From an uncultured Eubacteriales bacterium (GTDB lineage: Bacteria; Bacillota; Clostridia; Lachnospirales; Anaerotignaceae), in NCBI GenBank assembly GCA_900546215.1, contig URCD01000124.1, positions 1-5,313 of the forward strand: a stretch of DNA of 5,313 bases, given 5' to 3'. Shown piece after piece: positions 1 to 5,313 of this stretch. A model generated the notes under the pieces. That model was not told the DNA's origin, ran no database searches, and saw only the letters and a list, made by a program, of their open reading frames with translations. The translations under genes and the position numbers were made by a program. Positions within the stretch are counted from its first letter, which is position 1, and every line of letters starts with the position of its first letter.

Positions 1-500
1 AATGCCATCTGCTGAGTTCCGTCAAGAATAAAAGCCCATATAATATCAAATCCAGCCTTATCTATATTGTCGAAAATATGGTATTCACCGTTAATCATCC
101 TCATAACATCTGAAAATGAGTCAAAGTACGGCTTATCCATTCTTATAAGCTTTTCGTCATAATAAGGCGCATGGCGGAATGTAAAATAAAATAACGCGCG
201 TTCCTTATTATCGGTAAAATAGTCATAATAAACGCACCACAGTCTGTATACAACCTCCGCTATAGGCATTCCGGCAAAGCTTTCCGGCTCCACTGTTCCG
301 TCATAAAGCGAGGCTATTTCCCTGTCAACCTCCAAAAACGCCTCGATCAGAAGATTGTCTTTTCCTGAAAAATGATTATATATGCTACCCTTAGCCATTT
401 TCGCCCGTTTAGCAATCTCATCTGTGCGAAGTCCTGCGAGACCCTTTTCAGCAACTTCAAAAATGGCGCTTTCTATGAGTGAACTTCTGCTGTCGCCCAT
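1..500 (-). CDS. TetR/AcrR-family transcriptional repressor (partial, C-terminus off the left edge)
   Basis: About 166 residues are visible, and the frame stays open from the ATG at 500-498 to the left edge. The N-terminus is a typical TetR DNA-binding domain. A first helix (SLIESAIFEVAEKGL, residues 7-21) is followed by the helix-turn-helix at about 26-45, with the diagnostic GSIYNHFSGKDNLL block at 38-51. The rest is a helical ligand-binding/dimerisation region rich in aromatics (YYDYFTDNKERALFYFTFRH), whose ligand cannot be read from sequence. I chose the ATG at 500 because the TetR domain starts properly there, no upstream in-frame ATG exists before a stop at 545-543, and a G-rich site (GGGGGAAG, 512-505) lies 4 bases upstream. 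The gene is divergent from the beta-glucoside operon and shares a 212-bp control region with it. It therefore probably represses that operon and itself. This is inferred from layout only; it could instead control genes to its left. Confidence 0.87.
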   Translation of the reverse strand, partial: MGDSRSSLIESAIFEVAEKGLAGLRTDEIAKRAKMAKGSIYNHFSGKDNLLIEAFLEVDREIASLYDGTVEPESFAGMPIAEVVYRLWCVYYDYFTDNKERALFYFTFRHAPYYDEKLIRMDKPYFDSFSDVMRMINGEYHIFDNIDKAGFDIIWAFILDGTQQMA

Positions 501-550
501 AATGCTTCCCCCATTTACAGTACGCCTCAAAAAGCTGAATATTTATACTA

Positions 551-579
551 ATTATAAGATAAATGCATTTGAAAATCAA
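551..579 (-). promoter_or_regulatory. Candidate sigma-A promoter for the TetR gene
   Basis: Read on the minus strand, TTGATT (579-574) is followed by a 17-base spacer and a perfect TATAAT (556-551). The predicted start is near 544, giving a leader of about 44 bases before the ATG at 500. This is the best sigma-A match in the 501-712 gap. It is seen in sequence only; no start site has been mapped. Confidence 0.6.
561..570. promoter_or_regulatory. Candidate operator: perfect 10-bp palindrome between divergent promoters
   Basis: AAATGCATTT is a perfect palindrome. It lies inside the 17-base spacer of the TetR promoter and covers the first two bases of the operon's -35. A repressor bound here could block both promoters, which suits an autoregulated TetR protein. 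The site is shorter than the usual 15-20 bp TetR operators and is AT-rich, so chance is a real alternative. Confidence 0.35.
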
Positions 580-597
580 GCGTATTAGAGCTTAAAT
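569..597 (+). promoter_or_regulatory. Candidate promoter for the beta-glucoside operon
   Basis: TTGAAA (569-574), a 17-base spacer and TTAAAT (592-597) form a plausible sigma-A promoter. The -35 matches in 5 of 6 positions, but the -10 only in 4 of 6. Transcription would start near 604 and leave a leader of about 108 bases before the permease ATG at 713. The -35 overlaps the -35 of the divergent TetR promoter by one base, so the two promoters would compete or be switched together. An alternative -10, TATATT at 657-662, lacks a good -35 at the proper distance. Confidence 0.4.
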
Positions 598-701
598 CGC
601 CAAATAGTTTTCGACCCTAATAATTCTGACGAACAAAAATTTTCTGAAACAGGGATTATATTTACTTTTTCGGTAAAAACTAATGGCAATCTTATTTATA
701 C

Positions 702-707
702 AGGAGG
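702..707 (+). promoter_or_regulatory. Ribosome binding site that fixes the permease start at 713
   Basis: AGGAGG sits 5 bases before the ATG at 713. An in-frame ATG at 683 would add ten residues (MAILFIQEAI), but it has no comparable site upstream and its extension lies across this Shine-Dalgarno sequence. The start at 713 also places the EIIB cysteine close to where E. coli BglF has it. Confidence 0.85.
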
Positions 708-712
708 CAATT

Positions 713-2575
713 ATGGATTATAAACAGCTTGCGTCTGATATCCTTGCCCGAGTCGGCGGGGAATCAAACATAATATCCTTTACGCACTGCGCTACCCGAT
801 TAAGGTTTAATCTTAAGGATACAGCAAAGGCGGATACTGAAAATCTTAAAAACATGCCCGGCATAATGGGTGTGGTAAATAAAGGCGGACAGTACCAGAT
901 AGTAATTGGAAGCGACGTTCCCAACGTTTACCGTGAGCTAATGGCGCTTGGCAGCTTTTCCGGCAGCGAACCGCCCGAGGAAAAGGACGAGAGAAACGCC
1001 TTTATAAGGGCTCTGGACACAATAGCGGGCATATTTACGCCTATTCTTCCAGCTATTACAGGCGCCGGTATTCTAAAGGCCCTTATGGCCCTGCTTGTGG
1101 CGTTTAAATGGATTGACACAGCTTCTCAGACCTACCAAATTCTAAATATTATATCCGACGCGGCGTTCTTTTTCCTGCCCTTCCTTATAGCCAACTCGGC
1201 CGCAAACAAATTCAGGGCAAACCCTTATATGGCAATGTCCATATCAGGCGTGCTTCTGCACCCGACCTTTATATCGATGGTAAACACTGCCAAGGAAACA
1301 GGAGATGCAATCCGTTTTATCGGCCTTCCTGTTACGGCGGCATCATATTCATCATCGGTTATACCGATTATTCTGTCGGTTTGGTTCATGTCATATATCG
1401 AGCCTATAGCTGACAGAATATCGCCTAAGCCTGTAAAATTCTTTACAAAGCCGCTTATTACCCTGATTATTTCCGCACCGGTGGCGCTTATTGTGCTTGG
1501 CCCCCTCGGAAATATAGTCGGAAACGGCATCGCGGCCTTTATATCAACGCTTGACACCTATGCGAAGTGGCTTGTTCCTCTGCTTGTAGGTATATTCACA
1601 CCTTGGATGGTTATGACGGGAACCCATTACGGCCTTGTGCCAATTGGAATCAACAATGTGGCTACAGCAGGCTTTGACACAATTGTCGGCCCCGGTATGC
1701 TCGGCTCAAATATTGCGCAGGGCGGGGCTGCATTCGCAGTTTACTTCAAGACTAAAAACTCGACAATGAAGCAGCTCGCCCTTTCCAGCGGAATTACCGC
1801 TGTATGCGGTATAACGGAGCCGGCCCTTTACGGAGTTAACCTTAAGCTGAAACGTCCGCTTATAGCCTCAATGATAGGCGGCGGCGTTTCCGGGCTGTTT
1901 CTCGGAATATTTGGAGTAGGCCGATATACAACCGGATCTCCCGGGCTTCTTGCACTTCCCGGCTATATAGGCCCTGACGGATTTACAAACCTTATCTATG
2001 CCATAATCGGAAGCGCCATAGCGTTTGCAGTATCCTTTGCGGCCACACTTATCATGGGCTTTGAGGATATTCCCGAAGCGGCAGGAACACAGACTCAATC
2101 TGTAAAGCGTACAGCCGTTGAGGCTGAGCTATGCGCACCAGTTAAGGGAAGGATTATTCCTCTTAAAGATGTAAAGGATCCAATATTTGCAGACGAGATA
2201 CTTGGCAAAGGCGCAGCAGTAATACCCGATACAGGACTGATTGTAGCTCCAGCAGGCGGCGTTATAGAAAACGTGGCGGAAACCAGCCATGCCGTAGGAC
2301 TTAGGACAGCGGACGGCGCGGACGTTCTTATCCATATCGGAATAGATACGGTAAAGCTTGACGGAAAGCATTTCAAGCCGCTTGTTAAGGCCGGAGACCA
2401 TGTAAAAATCGGAGACCCTCTTATTGAGTTTGATATGGACAAGGTTAAAAAAGCCGGCTTTGACGTTACAACTCCGATTATCATTACCAATTCTGGAGAG
2501 TTCGATATTTCTGTAATTTCCAAGGATGCCCTTGAGAAGGAACCGTTTATAAGGCTGTCTAAAAAGGAGGGATAA
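713..2575 (+). CDS. bglP: PTS beta-glucoside transporter, fused EIIBCA subunits (BglP/BglF type)
   Basis: This is a 620-residue inner-membrane permease that imports aryl-beta-glucosides or cellobiose-like sugars and phosphorylates them using phosphate passed from PEP via EI and HPr. The domain order is EIIB-EIIC-EIIA, as in E. coli BglF (about 625 residues). EIIB is about 1-85, with the phosphorylated cysteine C26 in THCATRLRF. EIIC is about 96-455, many hydrophobic helices with TGTHYGLVPIGINN (H305) and the conserved GITEPALYGVNL block at 366-377. After a short linker, EIIA covers about 473-605, with H526 (SHAVGL) and the phosphorylated H541 (LIHIGIDTVKL). Their 15-residue spacing matches His75/His90 of EIIA-Glc. 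All phosphorelay residues are present, so the protein looks functional. It is followed after 3 bases by its partner 6-phospho-beta-glucosidase. Substrate choice within the beta-glucoside group cannot be read from the sequence. Confidence 0.95.
   Translation: MDYKQLASDILARVGGESNIISFTHCATRLRFNLKDTAKADTENLKNMPGIMGVVNKGGQYQIVIGSDVPNVYRELMALGSFSGSEPPEEKDERNAFIRALDTIAGIFTPILPAITGAGILKALMALLVAFKWIDTASQTYQILNIISDAAFFFLPFLIANSAANKFRANPYMAMSISGVLLHPTFISMVNTAKETGDAIRFIGLPVTAASYSSSVIPIILSVWFMSYIEPIADRISPKPVKFFTKPLITLIISAPVALIVLGPLGNIVGNGIAAFISTLDTYAKWLVPLLVGIFTPWMVMTGTHYGLVPIGINNVATAGFDTIVGPGMLGSNIAQGGAAFAVYFKTKNSTMKQLALSSGITAVCGITEPALYGVNLKLKRPLIASMIGGGVSGLFLGIFGVGRYTTGSPGLLALPGYIGPDGFTNLIYAIIGSAIAFAVSFAATLIMGFEDIPEAAGTQTQSVKRTAVEAELCAPVKGRIIPLKDVKDPIFADEILGKGAAVIPDTGLIVAPAGGVIENVAETSHAVGLRTADGADVLIHIGIDTVKLDGKHFKPLVKAGDHVKIGDPLIEFDMDKVKKAGFDVTTPIIITNSGEFDISVISKDALEKEPFIRLSKKEG
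2564..2570 (+). promoter_or_regulatory. Ribosome binding site of the 6-phospho-beta-glucosidase, inside the permease 3' end
   Basis: AAGGAGG encodes part of the permease's last residues (KKEG) and lies 8 bases before the ATG at 2579. The permease stop and this ATG are 3 bases apart, so the two genes share one transcript and are probably translationally coupled. Confidence 0.85.
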
Positions 2576-2578
2576 AAC

Positions 2579-3982
2579 ATGGGTTTTCCTAAAGACTTTT
2601 TATGGGGCGGCGCCGTAGCAGCCAACCAATGTGAGGGAGCGTATAATGAGGACGGAAAAGGACTTTCCGTACAGGACGTAATGCCAAAGGGCATACGGGG
2701 AGCCCATACCGGAAGGCCAACGCCAGACAATCTGAAGCTTATTGGAATAGACTTTTATCACAGATACAGGGACGATATAAAGCTTTTTGCCGAAATGGGA
2801 TTTAAGGTTTTCCGAACCTCCATAGCATGGTCAAGAATATTTCCAAACGGCGACGATGAAATCCCCAATGAAGCGGGCCTGGAATTTTACGACAGCCTGT
2901 TTGACGAATGCCTGAAGCACGGAATAAAGCCCCTTGTTACGCTTTCCCATTACGAGCCTCCTCTCGCGCTTGCCGAAAAATACGACGGCTGGCTTGACAG
3001 GCGGGTTATAGGCTTCTATGAAAAATTCTGTAAAACCGTATTTGAAAGGTATAAGGACAAGGTAAAATACTGGCTCACCTTCAACGAGATTAATTCTCTT
3101 CCTAACGCGCCTTTTATGAGCGGCGCGATTATGACACCTAAAGACCGGCTTACAGAGGAGGACTTTTACCGCGCCATGCATCATCAGCTTGTGGCCAGCG
3201 CGTCGGCTACAAGGCTGTGTCACGAAATAATCCCCGACGCAAAGGTCGGCTGTATGATACTTGGAATAACGGTTTACCCTCTGCGTCCGCACCCCGACGA
3301 TGTTATAAAAACAATGCTTAAGGACAGGGAAACCTACCAATTTTCAGACATCCACGCCAGGGGACGTTACCCCTCATATCTGCTTAAATACTTTAAGGAT
3401 AAGGGAATTGACCCCGGAATTACTGCTGAGGATGAGGAAATTCTGAAAAACACCGTTGATTTTATTTCCTTCAGCTATTATTCAAGCATATGCGAGTCGG
3501 CTGACCCGCAGGGTGCCGAGCAGACCGGGGGAAATCTGAGCAGGGGCTACAAAAATCCCTATTTAAAATCAAGCCAGTGGGGCTGGCAGATAGACCCTCA
3601 GGGCTTAAGATACACACTCAACAAGCTATACGACCGTTATCAGCTTCCCCTGTTTATTGTTGAAAACGGGCTGGGTGCCGAGGACAAATTAGTTGACGAT
3701 GGTATGGGAGGAAAAACCGTTGAGGATGACTACCGTATAGAATACCTCCGCAGGCATCTGCTGGAGGTTGAAAAAGCCATAGAGGACGGGGTCGAGGTAA
3801 TCGGTTACACCTCCTGGGGCTGTATAGACCTTGTCAGCGCCTCTACCGCTGAAATGCGAAAGCGCTATGGTTTCATCTATGTTGACCGCGGCGACGACGG
3901 AAAAGGCACGCTAAACAGATACAAAAAGAAATCCTTTTACTGGTATAAAAATGTAATAGAAACCAATGGAGAATCCCTTTAA
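2579..3982 (+). CDS. bglA: 6-phospho-beta-glucosidase, glycoside hydrolase family 1
   Basis: This 467-residue cytoplasmic enzyme hydrolyses the 6-phospho-beta-glucosides delivered by the PTS, releasing glucose-6-phosphate plus an aglycone or glucose. The length fits bacterial GH1 phospho-glucosidases (about 470-480). The N-terminal GH1 signature FLWGGAVAANQCEGAY is at 7-22, with Q17 placed to bind sugar. H124 lies in TLSHYE. The acid/base E170 is in LTFNEIN, and the nucleophile E362 is in FIVENGLG. SWGCIDLVSAST (412-423) followed by K428-R429-Y430 forms the 6-phosphate pocket, with S420, K428 and Y430 corresponding to the phosphate-binding trio of this subgroup. That pocket separates it from plain beta-glucosidases. 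One difference: the segment after H124 reads EPPLAL where many relatives have EMPLHL, near the substrate site. The symbol follows family usage; bglH or ascB would be equally acceptable. A terminator follows directly. Confidence 0.95.
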   Translation: MGFPKDFLWGGAVAANQCEGAYNEDGKGLSVQDVMPKGIRGAHTGRPTPDNLKLIGIDFYHRYRDDIKLFAEMGFKVFRTSIAWSRIFPNGDDEIPNEAGLEFYDSLFDECLKHGIKPLVTLSHYEPPLALAEKYDGWLDRRVIGFYEKFCKTVFERYKDKVKYWLTFNEINSLPNAPFMSGAIMTPKDRLTEEDFYRAMHHQLVASASATRLCHEIIPDAKVGCMILGITVYPLRPHPDDVIKTMLKDRETYQFSDIHARGRYPSYLLKYFKDKGIDPGITAEDEEILKNTVDFISFSYYSSICESADPQGAEQTGGNLSRGYKNPYLKSSQWGWQIDPQGLRYTLNKLYDRYQLPLFIVENGLGAEDKLVDDGMGGKTVEDDYRIEYLRRHLLEVEKAIEDGVEVIGYTSWGCIDLVSASTAEMRKRYGFIYVDRGDDGKGTLNRYKKKSFYWYKNVIETNGESL

Positions 3983-3983
3983 C

Positions 3984-4023
3984 AGCGAAAAGGAGAACAG
4001 TTTTATCTGTTCTCCTTTTCGCT
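3984..4023 (+). terminator. Intrinsic terminator of the beta-glucoside operon
   Basis: A perfect 17-bp stem (3984-4000 paired with 4007-4023) encloses a 6-base loop TTTTAT and begins two bases after the hydrolase stop codon. The plus-strand tail, TGTTCATTTT, is only moderately U-rich. On the minus strand the base after the stem leads into GTTAAAGGG, with no U run, so termination of the convergent XRE gene here is less certain although the hairpin is symmetric. Confidence 0.85.
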
Positions 4024-4037
4024 TGTTCATTTTAAAT

Positions 4038-4274
4038 TCATCTTTTTAATATTTCCTCACTCGCCTCATATTCCCTGACGATGGAATTTAAGTCAATTCC
4101 CGTAGCGGCAGCTATCTTCACAACTGTTGAAAGCAGCGGATCAACTCTTCCAACCTCTAAATCAATATAATGCCTGGTGCTCACACCGCAAATTTCTGAC
4201 ATTGCTGTTTGTGTCAGCTTGTTTTCATTCCTGTACTCGTAAAGAACTTTGCCCAGCATTCTGCTAATGGACAT
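4038..4274 (-). CDS. Small XRE-family (HTH_3) DNA-binding regulator
   Basis: This 78-residue protein is almost entirely one Cro/C1-type helix-turn-helix domain. It shows LGKVLYEYRNENKLTQ (7-22), the recognition region SEICGVSTRHYIDLEVGR (26-43), then DPLLSTVVKIAAATGIDLNSI (45-65), the usual 'P.L.T..KIA.A.G..L..L' helix pair. No effector domain follows, only a short charged tail. I chose the ATG at 4274 because AGGAGG (4288-4283) lies 8 bases upstream. The ATG at 4319 would add 15 residues that lie over this Shine-Dalgarno site, and it has no site of its own. Codon 6 (M) is a weaker alternative. The gene converges on the beta-glucoside operon and diverges from ytaF. It may bind the shared 4275-4500 region, but its target is unknown. 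Confidence 0.85.
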   Translation of the reverse strand: MSISRMLGKVLYEYRNENKLTQTAMSEICGVSTRHYIDLEVGRVDPLLSTVVKIAAATGIDLNSIVREYEASEEILKR

Positions 4275-4320
4275 ATGTACCCCCTCCTTTATGGCTGAAT
4301 TGTAAGGCAGGGTAAACATC

Positions 4321-4344
4321 TTGTGAATGACTGGCAGTTCACAA
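4321..4344. promoter_or_regulatory. Candidate operator: 7-bp inverted repeat upstream of the XRE gene
   Basis: TTGTGAA (4321-4327) and TTCACAA (4338-4344) are perfect inverted arms separated by 10 bases, so the half-site centres are 17 bp apart, close to two helical turns. The element begins 46 bases upstream of the XRE start codon. It could be an autoregulatory operator for the dimeric XRE protein, or a hairpin in its mRNA leader. No strong minus-strand promoter was found around it. Confidence 0.4.
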
Positions 4345-4386
4345 TCCGAATTTAAACAAAAAATTTTATTAATCCCATTAAAAATT

Positions 4387-4416
4387 TTTATATTATGATG
4401 TGTGCAGTTTTATAAT
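4387..4416 (+). promoter_or_regulatory. Candidate sigma-A promoter for ytaF
   Basis: A perfect TATAAT lies at 4411-4416, with a weak -35 TTTATA (4387-4392) 18 bases upstream. Transcription would begin near 4423, leaving a leader of about 78 bases. The -35 matches consensus in only 4 of 6 positions, so activation or low basal expression is likely if this is the promoter. Confidence 0.45.
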
Positions 4417-4420
4417 CTTG

Positions 4421-4447
4421 GTGTACCGCTGGTTTTTCCGGTGACAC
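4421..4447 (+). promoter_or_regulatory. Dyad/hairpin at the predicted start of the ytaF transcript
   Basis: GTGTACCG (4421-4428) pairs with CGGT and ACAC (4439-4442 and 4444-4447), leaving a single bulged G at 4443 and a 10-base loop. It begins 5 bases after the -10 element. It is thus placed either as an operator over +1 or as a 5'-end RNA hairpin. It does not match a riboswitch class I can recall, including the manganese yybP-ykoY type. Confidence 0.35.
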
Positions 4448-4500
4448 ATTGTGCTGTGCGTGAATAAAATATATGGATAACTTAAAAGGCGGGCCATACA

Positions 4501-5142
4501 ATGAGCATTGCAGTAATGATACTTGAAGCCGCCGTATTGTCGTCTACCTTATCTCTGGACGCCTTTATCGCCAGCTTTGCCTATGGCAGCAACAAAATAA
4601 AAATACCTTTATCATCCATAATAGCCATTAATATTGTATGCAGCGGAATTCTTGGCATATCTCTGCTTGCAGGAGCTTTAATACGTCCGTATCTTCCATC
4701 TGACATCAGCAATATTATCTGTTTCCTTATATTGTTTATCATCGGGCTTGTAAAGCTGCTTGACAACATTGCGAAGGCCGTAATAAGAAAACATGGCGGA
4801 TTATCTAAAAACATCAGGTTTTCATTTCTTAACTTTAAATTTGTCCTGACCGTATATGCCGATCCCGAAAAAGCGGATATAGACCAGTCCAAATGCCTTT
4901 CCGTTACCGAGGCAGTCTCACTTGCGGTAGCCCTTTCCCTGGACGGAATGGCCGTTGGATTTGGCGCCGCCCTTGGAGATGTAAGCGGTATGGCTTTATT
5001 TTTGTCCTCATTTGTTACGGACACCCTTGCTGTCCTTTTAGGCTCTTATATAGGAAATAAAATAGCGGCAAGTCTAAGGTTCAATATGTCATGGCTGTCC
5101 GGGGTTATACTGATTATTATGGCGTTTATAAAAATAGCGTAG
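4501..5142 (+). CDS. ytaF: Sporulation membrane protein YtaF (MntP/YtaF superfamily)
   Basis: This 213-residue integral membrane protein has six predicted helices (about 3-27, 37-61, 69-87, 133-157, 160-182, 193-212) in two related halves of three. Each half opens with the superfamily acidic motif: LSLDAF with D20, then LSLDGMAVGFGAAL with D148. These are equivalent to the conserved aspartates of the manganese exporter MntP. The central loop (about 94-132) carries the YtaF-specific pattern FKFVLTVYADPEKADIDQSKCLSVTEA, which separates it from true MntP. The family occurs in spore-forming Firmicutes; its biochemical activity is not established, and metal transport is only a homology-based guess. 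The ATG at 4501 has a modest site (AAGGCGG, 4486-4492) 8 bases upstream and starts directly at the first helix. The gene appears monocistronic, divergent from the XRE gene and convergent with the gene at the right edge. Confidence 0.92.
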   Translation: MSIAVMILEAAVLSSTLSLDAFIASFAYGSNKIKIPLSSIIAINIVCSGILGISLLAGALIRPYLPSDISNIICFLILFIIGLVKLLDNIAKAVIRKHGGLSKNIRFSFLNFKFVLTVYADPEKADIDQSKCLSVTEAVSLAVALSLDGMAVGFGAALGDVSGMALFLSSFVTDTLAVLLGSYIGNKIAASLRFNMSWLSGVILIIMAFIKIA

Positions 5143-5152
5143 AGCGCGGCGT

Positions 5153-5313
5153 TCACTTCATTTTCATGCCCTTAATCAGCTCCTCCCGCTTGAGCCTGTC
5201 CAGTTCGTTAAAATCCCAGCTTCGCTGCTCATAATTAAACGCCCTTCCCCCATGCCGTCCGCCGGCAAGCTTATCCCAAATAATGCCCTTCCAGCCGTTT
5301 GACATGCACTCGT
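5153..5313 (-). CDS. C-terminal fragment of an unrecognised protein (partial, start off the right edge)
   Basis: An open frame enters from the right edge and ends at TGA (5155-5153), giving about 53 residues. It begins ECMSNGWKGIIWDKLAGG and ends in a charged helix-like tail, LDRLKREELIKGMKMK. The composition looks like real protein: tryptophan- and glycine-containing segments, then an amphipathic end, with codon use like the neighbours. I do not recognise the family. An internal ATG (third codon shown) could start a 50-residue protein, but there is no ribosome binding site in the bases visible before it, so a longer protein running off the window is more likely. It is tail-to-tail with ytaF, with 10 bases between stop codons and no terminator hairpin in that gap. 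Confidence 0.6.
   Translation of the reverse strand, partial: ECMSNGWKGIIWDKLAGGRHGGRAFNYEQRSWDFNELDRLKREELIKGMKMK

Noticed and set aside
382..588. 68-codon plus-strand frame over the TetR start
   Set aside because: It is antisense to the TetR helix-turn-helix, which is strongly supported, and runs into the AT-rich promoter gap.
645..660. Possible catabolite-repression (cre) site, TGAAACAGGGATTA, upstream of the operon
   Set aside because: It lacks the central CG and the symmetric right half of the cre consensus. The AAGCGT core at 578-583 likewise lacks the flanking matches.
661..677. TTTAC-N7-GTAAA inverted repeat in the permease leader
   Set aside because: Five AT-rich base pairs around a T-rich loop are expected by chance here; too weak to call a terminator, antiterminator or operator.
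683..712. Ten-residue N-terminal extension of the permease from the ATG at 683
   Set aside because: There is no ribosome binding site before 683, whereas AGGAGG at 702-707 points to 713 and the family's usual N-terminus begins there.
2095..2730. Long open frame (211 codons) on the minus strand across the end of the permease and start of the hydrolase
   Set aside because: It is antisense to two genes with clear family matches, its translation is serine/proline-rich low-information sequence, and it has no recognisable domain.
2831..3340. Open frame of 169 codons antisense to the GH1 gene
   Set aside because: It lies wholly within a gene with complete catalytic motifs, and no domain is recognisable in its translation.
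4495..4502. CATACAAT, which resembles a mother-cell sporulation sigma factor -10 element, at the ytaF start
   Set aside because: It overlaps the start codon, so a transcript from it would begin inside the gene and lack the ribosome binding site and first codons.
4473..4526. Possible 17-residue leader peptide frame (MDNLKGGPYNEHCSNDT) overlapping the ytaF start
   Set aside because: It has no Shine-Dalgarno site, no regulatory codon run and no sign of coding; probably chance.
4581..5024. 147-codon minus-strand frame inside ytaF
   Set aside because: It is a shadow of the six-helix membrane protein on the plus strand, with no domain of its own.

Overview
The window reads as a piece of chromosome from a spore-forming Firmicute, most likely of class Clostridia. 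It is moderately AT-rich, has strong AGGAGG-type ribosome binding sites and short intergenic gaps, and carries a YtaF-type sporulation membrane protein. The genus cannot be named from the sequence alone.

Layout, left to right. (1) 1-500, minus strand: a TetR-family repressor, open at the left edge so its C-terminus is missing. (2) 501-712: a divergent control region. It holds a good sigma-A-type promoter for the repressor, a weaker candidate promoter for the sugar operon whose -35 touches the repressor's -35, and a perfect 10-bp palindrome in between. (3) 713-3982, plus strand: a two-gene aryl-beta-glucoside operon. The first gene is a complete PTS permease with domain order EIIB-EIIC-EIIA (bglP type). 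Three bases after it comes a GH1 6-phospho-beta-glucosidase. The permease imports and phosphorylates the beta-glucoside, and the hydrolase splits the phosphorylated product to glucose-6-phosphate and an aglycone or glucose. (4) 3984-4023: a perfect 17-bp stem that acts as the operon terminator. (5) 4038-4274, minus strand: a small XRE/HTH_3 DNA-binding protein, convergent with the operon. (6) 4275-4500: a second divergent control region, with a 7-bp inverted repeat near the XRE gene, a TATAAT-type promoter facing right, and a hairpin or dyad at its predicted +1. (7) 4501-5142, plus strand: ytaF, a six-helix membrane protein of the MntP/YtaF superfamily. (8) 5153-5313, minus strand: the C-terminal end of an unrecognised protein, open at the right edge and tail-to-tail with ytaF.

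The PTS-hydrolase pair is a standard catabolic unit. The unusual point is its control. No BglG/LicT antiterminator gene and no recognisable antiterminator RNA hairpin are visible in the leader, while a TetR repressor sits divergently with overlapping promoters. I see no evidence of a mobile element, CRISPR array, RNA gene or novel multi-gene system. The most useful leads are the candidate operators and the unidentified partial gene at the right edge.
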